Assembly: GCF_036711975.1 (NCBI RefSeq)
Contig: NC_091968.1
Coordinates: 9,920,001 to 9,984,000 of the forward strand
DNA from: Onthophagus taurus
Taxonomy: Eukaryota > Arthropoda > Insecta > Coleoptera > Scarabaeidae
DNA: 64,000 nucleotides
Reading direction: 5' to 3'
In this document: positions 13,401 to 22,439 of the stretch, piece by piece
Layout of the letters: every line of letters begins with the position of its first letter
How positions within the stretch are numbered: position 1 is the first letter of the stretch
The notes under the pieces: model-generated
What the model saw: the letters and a program-made list of their open reading frames with translations, nothing else
Databases searched by the model: none
Told to the model about the DNA's origin: nothing
Translations under genes and position numbers: made by a program

Positions 13401-14752
13401 TATGTAGGTATTGTAATACTTGAGACTAACTTGAGTGACGTTCTAATAGCCTCTGCAATAAAGTATTATGTAAGTTAATTGCAATTGGGAATTTGATTCT
13501 TTAAGAGATTCCATCATAAATGTTACAGCTACAATTGCCGTTAAGAGATTTGCATCTCTTCGACATAGAGCCGCCACTGCTAATTTGACAGGTGTTATTG
13601 CATCATTAATTACGGAAAATATACATTTATAAAAATAAGAAAATACCGAAAAGTACCGATATTGTGGAAAAAATACCGGTATTAAAATTGGGCCAAAATC
13701 GGCCGGGATCCCGGTATCGGTATTACCGGTATTCCGAACTCTATTTGTAAATCTAGGGACTTTAGGATGTCATAAAGTCCCTAGATTTACAAAGTACCGC
13801 GGTTTGTCGCCATTTTGGCTCGAAAGTCAAGCGGGAAATTTAAAACTATATCGTTCTATTGATAACATTACGCCAAAATTCCTTTCAGTGTTCTCGTGGT
13901 ATTCTGAAGAGTCGAAAGCCCTTCTTACTGCTATTTTTGCTACTCCAAAGACAGCAAGATGGCAATATTTTTGTAAATAAGTGGTGAGATGCGGTGACAA
14001 GTTGTCAAACCGCCATTTTGGCTCGAAAACAGGTGTCACGAACCGCGGTACTTTGTAAATCTAGAGACTTTAGGATCAAGGTTTGTATATAAGAGGTTGT
14101 CTAGACTCGTACGCAACCATACTACGCATTACGTCACATGTGGAAAATAATACCGCCAAGCAATTCAAATTAAACAAATGCACATGGCCATGAGCTTGCG
14201 TGCGCAATCCGTGATCGCTTACGTCACGAAACACTTCTGCTCTTGCCCATCGCCCACAAACTAAATCAAAGTATTGCAGCATAGGTACTTAGACAACCTT
14301 TAATATATAAACCTTGCTTTAGGATGTCATCTATGGTTACGCCATCTAGTAGTAAGAGACAGAAGAATGATAACTGTCATTAGTTAAGGTTATGTTAACA
14401 ATAGAGAATAGAGTTCAGAGATAGTTATAAGAAGTTTTATAAATTCCTTTTTAATAAACGATTTTAAAGTAAAGTTCTATTAGTTGCTTAGTGTTATATC
14501 CATAAACTTATAATGGACAAACGTTACAGATGACGCCACTATTTAATAATGGCACCAACTTTAATCTATCATATCTATCCATAATTATTTATTAAATCTT
14601 ATTGTTACTAATAAGTTTTATTAAAAAAGAATAATTCGTTTTGTGTTAAACCCACCTGAAATTCTTGTAGTTTGCGGTTTACTATCCATGCGTAACTTAG
14701 AAGTACCACTTTTCGATCTATCCTTACTCCTACTTCTTCTTCGAGATGACAT
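4458..14752 (-). CDS. Arg/Ser/Pro-rich nuclear protein with WRHSGYK motif (NKAPD1-like?), four coding exons
   Basis: Exons joined on the minus strand: 14752-14656, 5778-5652, 5538-4797 and 4739-4458. All junctions are GT-AG, the phases match (1, 2, 0), and the total is 1248 nt, 415 residues plus stop. Residues 1-32 are basic (MSSRRRSRSKDRS). Residues 33-91 include DPSLPAGRRREID, STFWDKKLLEVEA and DPNRWRHSGYKSLY, the last built across a splice junction. That motif resembles the NKAP-domain protein NKAPD1/C11orf57 (from memory). Residues about 92-320 are RS/SP and PPP repeats. The C-terminus has an acidic Ser tract, then RFGKMAQWSVDR and a terminal RRYR. Such RS proteins usually work in mRNA processing; the role here is inferred. 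The stop codon at 4458 overlaps a possible splice donor, so a further 3' exon is not excluded. The 8.9-kb first coding intron is full of transposons. Confidence 0.8.
5878..6886. repeat. Dispersed repeat, copy 1 (interrupted)
   Basis: Shares long segments with 14322-14490, for example TAAGAGACAGAAGAA, GATAACTGTCATTAGTTAAG and TAATAAACGATTTTAAAGTA. Copy 1 is split by the 264-bp MITE and by about 560 bp of further sequence (about 6285-6848). That extra part contains a 21-bp near-palindrome at 6332-6352 (TTACAGCATC and its complement) and an imperfect inverted repeat at about 6730-6832. The repeat ends where the Harbinger relic begins. Confidence 0.6.
5901..6164. mobile_element. 264-bp MITE with 32-bp TIRs and TTATG target duplication
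   Basis: The terminal inverted repeats 5901-5932 and 6133-6164 match at 31 of 32 positions, starting CCCAAGGTCTATAGAACATA. Direct repeats TTATG flank the element (5896-5900 and 6165-6169). The interior has no coding potential. It sits inside a dispersed repeat whose second copy near 14330 lacks the insertion, which confirms the boundaries. Confidence 0.9.
6887..7480 (+). pseudogene. PIF/Harbinger relic: left terminus and transposase N-terminus
   Basis: A TTA (6884-6886) precedes GGCCCACTTTTACCACC, the usual layout of a Harbinger end beside its TWA target. An ATG at 7210 opens MDFERFEIDEQEILEKIN, stopped at 7321. The next frame reads DEFIKRFQLSKECV, the conserved start of Harbinger DDE transposases, then breaks again near 7390. 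No right terminus was found. Later insertions and deletions have removed most of the element. Confidence 0.6.
7612..7815 (-). pseudogene. Lys-rich C-terminal fragment, possibly the Harbinger Myb/SANT partner
   Basis: The minus-strand reading is SNKGVHDTYNELLKKRLEL, then a charged coiled-coil tail rich in Lys and Glu. Harbinger elements carry a second gene for a Myb/SANT-like protein that often ends in such a coil, and a Harbinger transposase start lies just upstream on the other strand. The Myb domain itself is not present, so the assignment is a guess from context. Confidence 0.3.
7830..8065 (-). pseudogene. Mariner-superfamily transposase fragment
   Basis: The minus strand reads KIIFSDEAHFQLDGYVNKQN, then RIWGVEN, then PRVIVWCAFWTGGVIV. 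This is the segment around the first catalytic Asp of a transposase family common in insects. It stops abruptly at both ends; the remaining DDE residues and the DNA-binding domain are absent. Confidence 0.7.
8210..9400 (-). pseudogene. LINE ORF2 reverse transcriptase and C-terminal domain
   Basis: RPISILPTMSKILEKVL opens the fingers (about 9350). [13 protein letters not shown] carries the first catalytic Asp (about 9145). GIPQGSVL is at about 8955, and after a frameshift NINIYADDIQIY carries the YADD box (about 8880). The thumb region (KCLGLILD) and the C-terminal MLRYIFGIRKYDR follow with one more frameshift near 8500. All catalytic motifs survive but not in one frame. Confidence 0.8.
9903..10544 (-). 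pseudogene. LINE ORF2 endonuclease domain
   Basis: 213-residue open segment of an apurinic-type endonuclease that nicks the genomic target. Visible motifs: LGCVYKPPS, VLCCGDFNLL (catalytic Asp and Asn), TLLDLIF, and the terminal GFSDHDLVYC with the catalytic SDH. The N-terminal Glu motif is missing, so the domain is 5' truncated at about 10544. It continues toward reverse transcriptase after a frameshift near 9900. Confidence 0.8.
11047..11541 (+). pseudogene. Ty3/gypsy Gag fragment
   Basis: LELIKQQSETLRIMAEKVQ followed by a PAPFN motif is the usual start of insect gypsy Gag. After a stop near 11271 it continues as MLLTAIGERAMVKY, then MDNETFDEYLVRL. About 2.5 kb that should follow (rest of Gag, protease, reverse transcriptase, RNase H) is deleted, and the next recognisable part is integrase. 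No LTR pair could be found around this copy. Confidence 0.65.
11541..12688 (+). pseudogene. Ty3/gypsy integrase
   Basis: Begins with the zinc-binding HHCC domain (HTSHSG, then ECSIC, about 11600-11710), loses frame near 11780, and resumes at 11816 as a 290-codon open frame. The catalytic core has Asp in TVDHYVDYFE, Asp in YSDNATNF and Glu in SNEKAEVTVK, all in place. A GPY/F-like C-terminal domain (WSPGYIKEKL, then YRRSLIHIKP) and a charged tail ending at 12688 follow. Nonfunctional because of the frameshift and the upstream deletion. Confidence 0.85.
12725..13743 (-). mobile_element. hAT element relic with 8-bp target duplication
   Basis: Ends are TAGGGTTCGGAATA (12725) and the complement of TAGAGTTCGGAATA (13743). 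The 8-bp direct repeat TTTGTAAA lies immediately outside both (12717-12724 and 13744-13751), as expected for hAT. On the minus strand, 13620-13440 encodes TPVKLAVAALCRRDANLLTA and FMMESLKESNSQL, a hAT transposase segment. Further blocks down to about 13020 are broken by stops. It interrupts the inverted repeat of an older MITE copy. Confidence 0.85.
13773..14072. mobile_element. 300-bp MITE (family A), 8-bp target duplication GGATGTCA
   Basis: Inverted ends of about 33 bp: TAAAGTCCCTAGATTTACAA at the left, and the complement of TAAAGTCTCTAGATTTACAA at the right, both continuing into AAGTACCGCGG. GGATGTCA precedes it (13765-13772). The same 8 bases follow it but were split by the next insertion (GGAT at 14073-14076, GTCA at 14326-14329). 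A second, partial family-A copy lies head to head on the left (about 12690-12716 plus 13752-13764). Confidence 0.85.
14077..14316. mobile_element. 240-bp MITE (family B), 9-bp target duplication CTTTAGGAT
   Basis: Ends are CAAGGTTTGTATATAAGAGG and the complement of CAAGGTTTATATATTAAAGG, with AGGTTGTCTA shared inward. The 9-bp direct repeat CTTTAGGAT flanks it exactly (14068-14076 and 14317-14325). A 9-bp duplication suggests a Mutator-like origin (inference). It landed on the right border of the family-A MITE. Confidence 0.85.
14322..14490. repeat. Dispersed repeat, copy 2 (uninterrupted)
   Basis: Second copy of the repeat at 5878-6886. It reads straight through the position where the 264-bp MITE sits in copy 1, so it acts as the empty-site reference. 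It also lacks about 560 bp present in copy 1. Confidence 0.65.
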
Positions 14753-14840
14753 CCTATACAAGATTAAGACGAATTAAATTAAAAAAAAATGCCAAAACCT
14801 GACTATAATTTCATAAAATCTTAAACATACCTTAAATCGT
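14656..14840 (-). other. First coding exon and upstream donor of the RS-rich gene
   Basis: Coding exon 14752-14656 begins one base after a polypyrimidine-AG acceptor, with ATG at 14752-14750, and ends TCAG before GTGGG. A further 5' exon ends at 14831 before GTATGT. The frame through that exon has an in-frame TAG upstream and no ATG before the splice, so it is taken as 5' UTR. Its 5' end (somewhere near 14900-15010) cannot be fixed from sequence alone. Confidence 0.7.
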
Positions 14841-15010
14841 TGGATTGAACTCCTTGATAATCTCCTTTTATCAGGGTTAGAAATCTTCTTAATTGGTGGG
14901 GTTGCTTGAATTTTCAAGGTGGTCTCAGGCGGAGCAAAACACGTGCACGACTTGAAGGTGACAAAGTTTTCGCGACGCTAGAATCACGACACGTCCAATC
15001 AAGAGTCCGT

Positions 15011-16138
15011 TCAATGTACATTGTTTTCGATATTAACCCCTTAATCCAATTTATTAAACACGTACTATACTTTTTCCAAACGCAATTCATTCAACACAAT
15101 CATCCAAAAAATCAAAAAAGCCCTCATTCACATCAGCGTATTTATATTTATAAAAACTTCATATTTAGTTATTTTGACGTTTGACATTGACATATGTCAA
15201 ATGACATTTTGAATTAGTAAAATAGAGGATTTAGAAGTTTTTATAAAATAATAACTATTAAACTCGAAATAATAGAAAATTTTGAATACATAAAGGAATA
15301 AATAGGTTGATGGATGCTTAAATCTCATAGAATACATAACCTTAACAAGTAACACATTGTTTATCGAGTAAACTAAAGTTGGTTCTTCAATGGAGTGTCC
15401 ATGCAAAAAAACGAAATTAAAGTCTTTTTTTGTGTCTTATCGTGAAATAATCGTAAAAATGTAGGTAGAAAATCGCGATTCCAAGGTCCTTTGTTCTAAA
15501 AGGGGCTTAACCGCACAAGCCTCCGATACGCGGCGCTGCCATCGCGCGGTATCGCGATTTTTACCGAAAATCACGATATTTTCCCAATTTTCCGATTGGA
15601 AAACGCGCGTTGTTCGTTGCCGTTTAAATATCGCGCGCGCACGGACGCTTTTTTCGATTGACCCAAAGGAGGGGTCAATAAACGGGCCTCGGATCGATAC
15701 TCGACGCGGGCATACCGAGATTCGGAGCGATCTAAAATCTAAACATACACTTACTTTAGGTGAACGAAAATATTACATTCGTTTTCCGGACACGGCGGGC
15801 TTTGCTTCCAACGCGAAATCCGTTGTCTTCCCCTCGGTTTTTCCGACGATTTTCCGTTTAATTATCGGGGAAACCGTTCGCCAGCCTTCGATACACCTTT
15901 CACATGACGTTACCAACTGTCATTTTTTTTAGAACAAAAATTCCACTATTTTTTTTCATATATTAAAGATAAAAATAAAAAAAAATAATTAATTCAAATC
16001 GAATTTCCATTATTTTAATCTATTTTGAGAAATAAATTATATTTAAAAAGGATTTAGAAATCGTTTTATGTAATTAAGTAATTAACAATTTGACAGATAA
16101 ACATAAACATAACCTCACTATTACATTTCATTTCAAAA
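15011..16138. promoter_or_regulatory. Divergent intergenic region between the RS-rich gene and Rad1
   Basis: About 1.1 kb between divergent genes with no transposon recognised. Its centre (about 15480-15900) is GC-rich with many CpG (GCGCGGTATCGCG, AAACGCGCG), unlike the AT-rich flanks, and so is the likely shared promoter core. No TATA box could be assigned. The call rests on position and composition only. Confidence 0.45.
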
Positions 16139-16980
16139 ATGGGCCCAGTTAAATTTCGTGCTGAATTAACCGATTTTAAAATGATTTACAACGTTTTAAA
16201 AGCAACGACATTCAAAGAGGTATTATTAATAATTCTTTTATAATAATAATAAATTAATTCAATTTTTAGTTTGCTCTCATTCACCCGTTAGAAGAAGGAT
16301 TAAAAGTAACTATTGAAGAAATGAAATGCATTGAAACCTCAATTTACTTCCCATCAAATCTTTTTTGCACCTATTATATAGATCCTGGTGATGACATCAA
16401 ATTTAAACTTAACATAAAAGTTTTAACTGAATGTCTTCATGTGTTTGGAGATGATTCCTCACCAAGTTTAAAATTATCTTATAAAGGTTATGGATCACCT
16501 TTATGTTTAGTAATAAAACACAGTGAGGAAAATATTTTGGTTGATTGTGAAATTCAAACTATGGATCCGGAAGACTTTTCTGATTTAAGTTTGGCTGAAG
16601 AATGTTCAGAAAATAAAATTACTATGGATGCTCAATCTTTAGTGGAAGTTGTAAGCGAAATGGATCAAAATTCAGATGAATTACAGATACTTTTAAGTCC
16701 GGATGTGCCTCATTTTAGAATGTCAGCTACCAGTGTTGGTGGTAAAACCGTACTTGATATTTGTGAATACTCAGATATAGTCACTAAATTCGAATGTAAA
16801 AAAACAAGACAATTTTCTTATGCTTTCGGTTATATTAGAAATATTTTAAAGGTTATGAATTTAGCTAGTAAGGTGTCTATTTCAACAAGTGAAACGGGCC
16901 TTTTAGGATTACAATTAATTATTAATGTTAATAAAAAACAAATTTTTGTGGAATATTATGTAATGGCTTTAAATATTTAA
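16139..16980 (+). CDS. Rad1: Rad1, 9-1-1 checkpoint clamp subunit
   Basis: 263 residues from two exons, 16139-16219 and 16270-16980, with a 50-bp GT-AG intron between codons. Rad1, Rad9 and Hus1 form a PCNA-like ring loaded at damaged DNA to activate ATR signalling in the nucleus. Diagnostic blocks aligned to RAD1: LKATTFKE with the first PCNA-like strand set (residues about 14-27), EGLKVTIEEMKCIETSIYF (about 33-51), LTECLHVFG, KLSYKGYGSPLCL, then the second domain with VVSEMDQNSDELQI, LLSPDVPHFRMSA and the terminal IFVEYYV (residues 252-258). Length is close to the roughly 280 of vertebrate RAD1. The start ATG is the first in frame and keeps the conserved N-terminus. No lesion seen; appears intact. 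Confidence 0.93.
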
Positions 16981-18224
16981 TTAAAAATTAATACAAATTT
17001 ATAAGCGCCATCTTTTAGTACCTCCAAAAACTTAATGTTTCATTAAACCCTCCATAGATGGTGCCATCTAATTAAATCAATTTTGAATTTGATAAAATCA
17101 TTTTGGACGGTTCAATTTCCTCCAGGAAGTTTTTTTAACAGAAAAGATGTCATCCGATTCCGTTTTTATACGGACATTCCTTCCGGGCGTTCAATTTTAA
17201 CGGTCTCTCAGATAATTTTTAACGCTAAATGTTTCACGGAAGTTATTCAAATAAGCGCGATGACGCTTTCGCCCGGGGAAAGAGAAGATCGGTTTATTTT
17301 TTTTGTAGAGACTTTTTTTTCTTTACGTTAAGAATTAAAAAGAAAGTCGTCGAAAAAGCGTCCGTCGTACAGATGACGGTTCAAAAGAATGGTAAAACCG
17401 CTTTATATGCAACAACAACGAACGCAAGGCGTGTTATATGTAGATAACTATACAATTTCTTTTCGGTTAAGTAAAAACGATTCTTTTCCACTTCCGCAAA
17501 TCGCGTATTATTATGTTAAAAGTCGTTGCGACAATGGATAATGTGTATTTTTAAGTGGATTTTTTTTCTTGCGTTTTTTTTTTTTTTGAACGAGGGGTGA
17601 TTGAAAGTTTTTTTATTCTTACTCTAGTGGCTAAGGCTATTTTGATCGAATTGTCACAATAGCCATTCGTCAACGGTGCATAACTTAAAAGTGCATTTCA
17701 ATAATTCGAGTTCAGATTTTGGTAGATTTCTGACAGATGGTCATTATGTGGGCACGAAGTTGGAATTTAAGGAAAAAAGTCGATCTTTATCGTATTATAA
17801 TACGATTTTTTCGGACAATTGAAAATACGTTACGGTTTTTTTTGACGATTGAAAGGTTTTTTAAAGAATTGTGTATGGAAATTGTTAAGATTTCAATCAA
17901 ATTTAACGGTGGCTTTTGGAAGGATATCGACTCATGCAACGAAAACTGTTGTAACTCATTTTTAACAGAAAAACGCTGTTAAAGTTTTTTACAAAATCTG
18001 GTGATTTAGAAAATATTGTATATTAATTTTTATGTAAATACAAATTTGTATGCGAGTCATATATCAGAAGATGAAGCAAATTATTATTTTTTAATTATTT
18101 TCTTGACTTTGTCGGAAGTAGTTATAGAAAAATAAAAGATACTATTATTTTGGCTAAATAATATATATAAATAATTTATAATATATCCTGTATTCGACTG
18201 CGTCGCTTTTTATTGTGACATTCT
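16981..18224. other. Intergenic, no gene recognised
   Basis: Holds the Rad1 3' end, then AT-rich sequence with poly-T runs and two short plus-strand reading frames (17083-17331, 17229-17447) that resemble nothing I know. A CpG-rich patch at 17100-17420 stands out from its surroundings. No clear repeat ends. Confidence 0.4.
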
Positions 18225-19440
18225 GAAAAAGACTGATGGAAGTTTTGCCAAGGATCTAAAAGAATCATTGCACTTACTAACAGATGTTCACTTTCCAGGT
18301 TCTTTGCAAGATTCTTTAAAGTTTCTGTACCAAGTGGAATTTAACAACTCTCTTACCAGACATGACTGGCAGATAGCCAACCAGGTTGTATAGAACGAGT
18401 TGGTAGAGTGGGCCGTTGGCAGTTTTGAGTCCTTCAAACTACCCGGACCCGACGCTATATATCCTGCTCTTCTTCAATGGAGCCTAGAAGATATGAAAAT
18501 ACACTTGATGAGAATTTTTATAGCTTGCTTAGCCTTTAATAATGTTCCTTTATACCAAAGAATGGAAAAAAGAACCAACGGATCCTAAAGCCTTTCGACC
18601 AATTAGTCTCTCATCATTTCTTTTAAAGACACTTAAAAGACTCTGTGACCATTACATTAGAGAAAAGAAAGCATTTTCTTTGCACTTGCACCAACATGCT
18701 TATATCAAAGGTAAATCTGTGGACGCATCGAACAAGCACTTGATTTGAAAGAGTATGTGTTGGGAAGTTTCCTTGTCATAGAGGGAGCGTTTGACAAAAC
18801 CACCTTTAGTAGCATTAGTCTGGCACTAGAATCTCGAAGAGTGCCATTGGTCATCGCACGCTGGATAAAAAAAATGCTGGCAAGCAGAGTTGTTCAGGCT
18901 AAAGCGAAAGGTCACACAGTACAGAGCGCTACTCTCACCGCTTGGTGCCTAACAGTTGATGATCTCATTCGTGAGTTAAATAATAAGATAAGCAGGTTGT
19001 TAAAATAGGAATAGTCCGGAGCGAGCTCTAGAGCGAGGTTGTTCGTAAAGTACCCCTCCTTAAAGCTCGCACAGACTACATCACACCTACTTTCTTCAAG
19101 CCACACTTTGGCATTGAAACGATACCCCAGAGTAACCTAAGCTCGGGCAAAATGGTGACCATCCGCACTGATGGATCAAAGAAGGCTGGAGGCTCCGGGA
19201 ATTTTCTCGCACGATCTCCAGCTGCACCTTTCTATTTCGCTAAGGTCGTATTGCACGACTGCTCAAGCCGAAATAAATGCTATAAACATAGCAGCCAATG
19301 TGATCATTGACTCTAAAAAAGTCAACGGAAACGTTGTAATCTGCACTGATTGGTTGGTGAAGTCCTGTCGGAAATCACTCGAGGAGGCAAACTTATACAA
19401 TGTCACGATAATGTGAAAATAAAATACAAGAGACAACCAG
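18225..19440 (+). pseudogene. LINE with RNase H domain (I/R1/LOA-like), decayed
   Basis: Frames change several times. KDLKESLHLLTDVHFPG and WAVGSFESFKLPGPDAIYP lead to KAFRPISLSSFLLKTL (RT fingers, about 18590). Then come FLVIEGAFDKTTFSSIS (RT motif A with the catalytic Asp altered, about 18780) and ARWIKKMLASRVVQAKAKG. The segment with the usual QGG and YADD boxes is deleted near 18930. After it come VTIRTDGSKKAGGSG (RNase H first Asp, about 19160) and AEINAINIAANVI plus VVICTDW (RNase H Glu and Asp, about 19270-19350). Confidence 0.75.
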
Positions 19441-19539
19441 ACCTGCAAACTAAGGAGGAGAATAATTCTCCCATGAGCAGTATATGGTAAACTTAGAAAT
19501 GTGTTTAAGAGGAACCTACTAATATGTCTAAAAGGAAGT

Positions 19540-19770
19540 GTTCGGTCAGTGCGTGCTGCCGGTCATGACCTATGGGGCAGAAACACTGGCTTTGACCATA
19601 ACATCTGCCAACACAGCGTAAAATGGAAAGATTAATGCTCGGAATATCGCAAAGGGATCATGTTAAAAATGAAGATTTGCGCCGAAGAACAGGGCTCAAA
19701 TGGAACTGAGCTGGACACGTAGCCAGAAGGATACATGAAAGGTGGACGAAAAGGCTGTTGGAATAGATTT
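19540..19770 (+). pseudogene. C-terminal part of a second LINE ORF2, split by a satellite
   Basis: QCVLPVMTYGAETLALT, then KRMERLMLGIS-like remains and LKWNWAGHVAR-like remains, ending WTKRLLE near 19767. This is the familiar C-terminal domain of RTE-like insect LINE polyproteins. Its own continuation, RWTDDIRRF and then EAYVQQWTQRAE, reappears at about 22155-22275 beyond the tandem array. One LINE end has therefore been split by about 2.37 kb of satellite. Confidence 0.7.
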
Positions 19771-22140
19771 TTTCCATTAGTAATTTGTAAAATTACGTAT
19801 TTTTCTAGTTTTCATATTTTTGAATTTTTCTTGACATTGATGCAGCTGAGAGCAAAAGTGTTAGAGAGCAATGTGTTAAGGGTAAAATTTGCTACAACTT
19901 TTGTTCTAAAAGTTTTTCTGTATCATACTCAGAATACCTTTTTTTTGCATTAGCAACTTGTGAAACTACGAATTCTTCTAATTTTCATATTTTCGAATAT
20001 TTCTCTACATTGATGCATCTGAGAGCAAAAGTATTAGGGAGCAATGTGTTAAGAGTTAAGAGTAACATTTGCTACAACTTTTGTTCTAAAAGTTTTTTTG
20101 TATCATGCTCGGAATGCCGCTTTTTTCCATTATCCACTTGCGAAACTATGATCTCTTCTAATTTTCATATTTTCGAATTTTTCTCGACATCGATTCAGCT
20201 GAGAACAAAAGGGTTAAAGAGCAATGTATTAAGGGTAAAATTTGCTACAACTTTTGTTCTAAAAGTTTTTTTGTATCATACTCAGAATACCTTTTCTTTC
20301 CATTAGCAACTTGTGAATCTACGAATTCCTCTAATTTTCATATTTTCGAATATTTCTCTACATTGATGCATCTGAGAGCAAAAGTATTAGAGAGCAATAT
20401 GTTAAGGGTAAAATTTGTTACAACTTTTGTTCTAAAAGTATTTTTGTATCATGCTCGGAATACCGTTTTTTTTCCATTTCCGACTTGTGAAACTAGGAAT
20501 TCTTCTAATTTTCATATTTTCGAATATTTTTCTACATTGATGCATCTGAGAGCAAAAGTATTAGAGAGCAATGTGTTCAGGGTAAAATTTGCTACAACTT
20601 TTGTTCTAGAAGTGTTTCTGTATCATGCCCGGAATGCCGCTTTTTTCCATTATGCACTTGTGAAACTACGAATTCTTCTAATTTTCATATTTTCGGATAT
20701 TTCTCTACATTGATGCATCTGATAGCAAAAGTGTTAGAGAGCAATGTGTTAAGGGTAAAATTTGCAACAACTTTTGTTCTAAAAATTTTTCTGTATTATG
20801 CTCGGACTACCGTTTTTTTTCCATCAACGACTTGTGAAACTACGAATTCTTCTAATTTTCATATTTTCGGATATTTCTCTACATTGATGCATCTGAAAGC
20901 AAAAGTGTTAGAGAGCAATGTGTTAAGGGTAAAATTTGCTACAACTTTTGTTCTAAAAGTTTTTCTGTATAATGCTCGGACTACCGTTTTTTTCCATTAA
21001 CGACTTGTGAAACTACGAATTCTTCTAATTTTCATATTTTCGAATATTTCTCTACATTGATGCATCTGAGAGCAAAAGTGTTAGAGAGCAATGTGTTAAA
21101 TGTAAAATTTGCCACAACTTTTGTTCTAAAAGTTTTTCTGTATCATGCTCGAAATACCGTTTTTTTTTCCATTAACGACTTGTGAAACTACAAATTCTTC
21201 TAATTTTCATATTTTCAAATTTTTCTCAACATTGATGCAGCTGAGAGGAAAAGGGTTACAGAGCAATGTGTGAAGGGTAAAATTTGCTACAACTTTTGTT
21301 CTAAAAGTTTTTTTGTATCATGCTCGGACTACCGTTTTTTTCCATTATCCACTTGCGAAACTACGAATACTTCTAATTTTCATATTTTCCAATATTTTTC
21401 TACATTGATGCATCTGAGAGCAAAAGTATTAGAGAGCAATGTGTTAAGGGTAAAATTTGCTACAACTTTTGATCTAAAGGTTTTTCTGTATCATGTGCGA
21501 TATACCATTTTTTTCCTTTAACGACTTGTGAAACTACGAATTCTTCTAATTTTCATATTTTCAAATTTTTCTCAACATTGATGCAGCTGAGAGGAAAAGG
21601 GTTACAGAGCAATGTGTGAAGGGTAAAATTTGCTACAACTTTTGTTCTAAAAGTTTTTTTGTATCATGCTCGGACTACCGTTTTTTTCCATTATCCACTT
21701 GCGAAACTACGAATACTTCTAATTTTCATATTTTCCAATATTTTTCTACATTGATGCATCTGAGAGCAAAAGTATTAGAGAGCAATGTGTTAAGGGTAAA
21801 GTTTGCTACAACTTTTGATCTAAAGGTTTTTCTGTATCATGTGCGATATATCATTTTTTTCCTTTAACGACTTGTGAAACTACGAATTCTTCTAATTTTC
21901 ATATTTTGAATTTTCATATTTCTGTACAATGATGCATCGGAGAGCAAAAGGAGCATCGGAGAGCACTGCGTTAAGGGTAAAATTTGCTACAACTTTTGTT
22001 CTAAAAGTTTTTCTATATCATGCTCCGAATACCGTTTTTTCCATTAGTAACATGTGAAATTACAAATTCTGCCAGTGTTCATATTTTCGAATATTTTTCT
22101 ACATTGATACACCTGAGAGCAAAAGTGTTACAGAATAATG
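19770..22140. repeat. 173-bp satellite array, about 13.5 units
   Basis: The landmark ACATTGATGCA recurs at 19834, 20007, 20187, 20360, 20534, 20707, 20881, 21054, 21229, 21402, 21575, 21748, 21926 and 22101: a period of 173 with a few small indels. The two-unit block starting 21229 is nearly identical to the one starting 21575, a recent 346-bp duplication. Short open frames on the plus strand are the repeat itself. Confidence 0.95.
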
Positions 22141-22295
22141 TGTAAAGGGACAATCCACTCGATGGACGGATGACATCAGGAGATTTACTAATAACTAGAT
22201 TCAGGCAGTACAGGACACGAAGAGATGGGTGGAAATAGGGGAGGCCTATGTCCAGCAGTGGACTCAGAGGGCTGAGTGATGATGATTGAACCATT
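22141..22295 (+). pseudogene. Last codons of the LINE interrupted by the satellite
   Basis: Reads RWTDDIRRF, then QAVQDTKRWVEIGEAYVQQW, ending TQRAE and a stop near 22277. This is the normal terminus of the LINE whose preceding segment ends at 19767. See the entries at 19540 and 19770. Confidence 0.65.
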
Positions 22296-22439
22296 GTTGG
22301 TCGTGAAACCTTCGTGATCCCTTAAATCAGACTCAAATCCCAATCAAATGCTAAAATTAAATCGACTATAAACACATAAATTTATAAAGTAGTAACAAAG
22401 TTATTATTATTATTTTACAAAAATTTCCATTAATATCTA

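Noticed and set aside
13155..13478. 107-codon plus-strand ORF
   Set aside because: Antisense to the hAT transposase relic (CRRDANLLTA on the minus strand) and inside defined hAT borders.
17083..17447. Two overlapping plus-strand ORFs after Rad1
   Set aside because: No recognisable domain and composition like untranslated or intergenic DNA.
19735..21867. Series of similar 70-116-codon plus-strand ORFs
   Set aside because: They are successive frames through the 173-bp satellite, not a gene family.
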